Of a stretch of 5,420 nucleotides of DNA, positions 3,963 through 5,420 are shown piece after piece; the first letter of the stretch is position 1, and every line of letters begins with the position of its first letter. The DNA comes from Deltaproteobacteria bacterium (GTDB lineage: Bacteria; Desulfobacterota; Desulfarculia; Adiutricales; Adiutricaceae), in the NCBI GenBank assembly GCA_031279155.1, contig JAITJB010000274.1:1-5420 (forward strand), in the 5' to 3' direction. Both the position numbers and the translations under genes were made by a program. The notes below the pieces were generated by a model, which was not told where the DNA came from, ran no database searches, and saw only the letters and a list, made by a program, of their open reading frames with translations.

Positions 3963-5420
3963 ATGGCTAAACGGATTCGGACTCAATCGGCCAATGACGA
4001 AACGGCCCTCTCAAGCATGCCGGAACTTTTAGCCCCGGCTGGCGGCCCAGCCTCTTGGGCTGCAGCCATGGAAGCCGGCGCCGACGCCATTTACGCTGGC
4101 CTTGACCGCTTCTCGGCCCGCAGCTATGCTGAAAACTTTACCCTGCCAGAACTTAAAGGACTAATCGAAGAAAGCCACCGTCAGGATGTTAAAATCTACC
4201 TGGCCTTCAACAGCGCTGTCAAAGAGCAAGAATTGCCCTTAGCCTTTCGGACCATGATGATGGTCTGCGAATTGGGGCCGCCTGACGGCCTGATTATCCA
4301 AGATCTTGGCTTAGCCTATCTGGCTAAAAGACACTTACCAACCATCCCCCTCCACGCTTCGACCTTAACGGCCGTCCATAGCTTAGATGGCCTAAAGAGC
4401 CTCAGAAACCTAGGCTTCACACGAGCCGTCTTACCTAGAGAACTTACAGTTAGAGAAATCGCCGACATAGCTCACCGCAGCCCTATTGGCGTTGAGATCT
4501 TCATCCATGGCTCTTTGTGCTTTTCCTTTTCTGGCCTATGCTTGATGTCTAGTTTTCTAGGCGGGCGCTCAGCCTTGCGCGGCGGCTGCACTCAGCCTTG
4601 CCGCCGGGCTTACCAAAACGCTGGCCGGCAGGCGACTTTTTTCTCGCCCTCAGATTTTTCCTTGGCTCCCTTTATCTTAGATCTTAAAAAACTACCCATA
4701 AGCTCCTTTAAAATCGAAGGCCGCATGAAGGGTCCTGACTACGTGGGCCAAGTGGTAGCCGCCTACCGGGCCTTAATAGATTCTAATGATAATGATTTTC
4801 CGGAGGCATTAGAGCGGGCTAGAGAGATGTTGGCTCGCGTTCCCAGCCGCCCGGTGACCGAGCGCGGCTTTATTAATGGCGAACCCATGGCCGAAAGCCT
4901 CTGGAACCGCCAGGCCGTCTCAGGCATCAAACTTGGATCAATAGAACCCGCAGCCAACAACCTAAGTCAAGTGAGGTTACTAAATCCTCTCCACTTAGGC
5001 GACCGAGTCCGCCTGGTGGCCGGCTACGGCGAAGAAGGGGAACCCAAAAAGATCAAAAAAATTCTGTCAGTTGACTTAACTCCCATCACGGAGGCTGAGG
5101 CCGGGCAGATCGTAAATCTTGATCTAACTTCATTAAGCACACAAAATTCGCAAAATTCGTCAGGCTCGCAAAGTTCGCCAGGCTCAAAAGGCTGGCCAAA
5201 TTCCCAAAGTTCTCAGGGCTCACAAGGATCGCATAATTCCCAAAGTTCTCAGGGTTCCCAAAATTCCCAAAGTTCTCATGACTCAAAAGGATCGCCAAAT
5301 TCCCAAAGCTCCCATGGCTCGCCTCCCCTAACCGGGCAATTGTACTTAGTTGGCTCATCGGCCTTGGAGAAAAATTATCTAGCCTCCGAGCCCGTTAAAC
5401 GCTTAAAAGCTGCGGCCAAA
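3963..5420 (+). CDS. U32-family protein (RlhA/TrhP-like), 3' end beyond window, with Ser-rich repeat insert
   Basis: The frame stays open for 486 codons to the window edge. PELLAPAGGPASWAAAMEAG (residues 20-39) opens the TIM-barrel-like U32 domain. EIFIHGSLCFSFSGLC (178-193) is the family signature, then RGGCTQPCRR (206-215), SPSDFSLAP (228-236) and FKIEGRMKGPDYV (249-261). C186, C193, C209 and C213 are spaced like the cysteines thought to bind an iron-sulfur cluster in U32 relatives such as UbiU/UbiV. Family members labelled peptidases include RlhA (23S rRNA C2501 hydroxylation) and TrhP (tRNA U34 hydroxylation); RNA hydroxylation is thus a likely but unproven role. Sequence continuing past residue 455 (GQLYLVGSSALEKNYL) favours the longer RlhA-like branch. 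Residues 394-453 are an unusual Ser/Gln/Asn/Gly tripeptide insert. TGAGG (3951-3955), seven bases before ATG, supports this start; M19 lacks such a site. Confidence 0.92.
   Translation, partial: MAKRIRTQSANDETALSSMPELLAPAGGPASWAAAMEAGADAIYAGLDRFSARSYAENFTLPELKGLIEESHRQDVKIYLAFNSAVKEQELPLAFRTMMMVCELGPPDGLIIQDLGLAYLAKRHLPTIPLHASTLTAVHSLDGLKSLRNLGFTRAVLPRELTVREIADIAHRSPIGVEIFIHGSLCFSFSGLCLMSSFLGGRSALRGGCTQPCRRAYQNAGRQATFFSPSDFSLAPFILDLKKLPISSFKIEGRMKGPDYVGQVVAAYRALIDSNDNDFPEALERAREMLARVPSRPVTERGFINGEPMAESLWNRQAVSGIKLGSIEPAANNLSQVRLLNPLHLGDRVRLVAGYGEEGEPKKIKKILSVDLTPITEAEAGQIVNLDLTSLSTQNSQNSSGSQSSPGSKGWPNSQSSQGSQGSHNSQSSQGSQNSQSSHDSKGSPNSQSSHGSPPLTGQLYLVGSSALEKNYLASEPVKRLKAAAK
5142..5321 (+). repeat. 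In-frame 9-bp repeat array encoding twenty tripeptides in the U32 protein
   Basis: The 180 bases divide into twenty 9-bp units, each encoding X-(N/S/G/D)-S, where X is mostly Q, P, H or K; Ser is the third residue in 19 of 20, with Trp once (residue 411). A higher-order unit beginning AATTCCCAAAG recurs at 5199, 5235, 5262 and 5298, with steps of 36, 27 and 36 bases. Changes of this size keep the frame, so length can vary without breaking the gene. The segment is predicted to be a flexible hydrophilic loop between conserved blocks; no known domain is recognised. Confidence 0.93.

Noticed and set aside
5086..5358. Minus-strand open frame rich in Phe-Gly-Asn repeats
   Set aside because: It is the complement of the Ser-rich repeat insert in the U32 gene; the repeats on this strand follow from the sense-strand array.

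Overview
This is a bacterial window with compact genes, Shine-Dalgarno sites, intrinsic terminators and TGA stops on all three complete genes. The likely source is a Gram-negative anaerobe of the Desulfobacterota (old Deltaproteobacteria). That placement is an inference from four things: an atpB-atpE pair detached from the other ATP synthase genes, a c subunit carrying a signal peptide, the deacetylase's N-terminal sequence style, and a long zinc-ribbon threonine synthase. No 16S rRNA or other firm marker is present, so genus cannot be stated.

Layout. Positions 1-404 (minus strand) hold the N-terminal part of a histone-deacetylase-family amidohydrolase that runs off the left edge. A gene-free stretch of about 600 bp (405-1005) separates it from the divergent atpB. 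It contains a doubled decamer, a compound array of 24 in-phase tetranucleotides (597-692), short inverted and direct repeats, and a candidate atpB promoter. atpB (1006-1698) and atpE (1801-2244) encode the a and c subunits of the membrane Fo motor, and a strong terminator (2286-2322) closes the unit. thrC (2379-3872) encodes threonine synthase and has its own terminator (3885-3918). A U32-family protein (3963 to the right edge) is open-ended. It carries a 60-residue insert made of twenty tripeptides, nearly all ending in Ser (DNA 5142-5321).

How the genes relate. Only atpB and atpE clearly work together: subunit a holds the conserved channel Arg and subunit c forms the ion-carrying ring. ThrC (amino-acid synthesis) and the U32 protein (probably RNA modification) are separated by terminators and look like independent units. 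No CRISPR array, tRNA, rRNA, prophage or transposase is visible.

The most unusual signals are the tetranucleotide array, the nonapeptide-coding DNA repeats inside the U32 gene, and the c subunit. The c subunit has a signal peptide, a Ser/Thr-rich linker, an altered glycine motif and a partly sodium-type ion site. I see no clear evidence for a wholly new multi-gene system.
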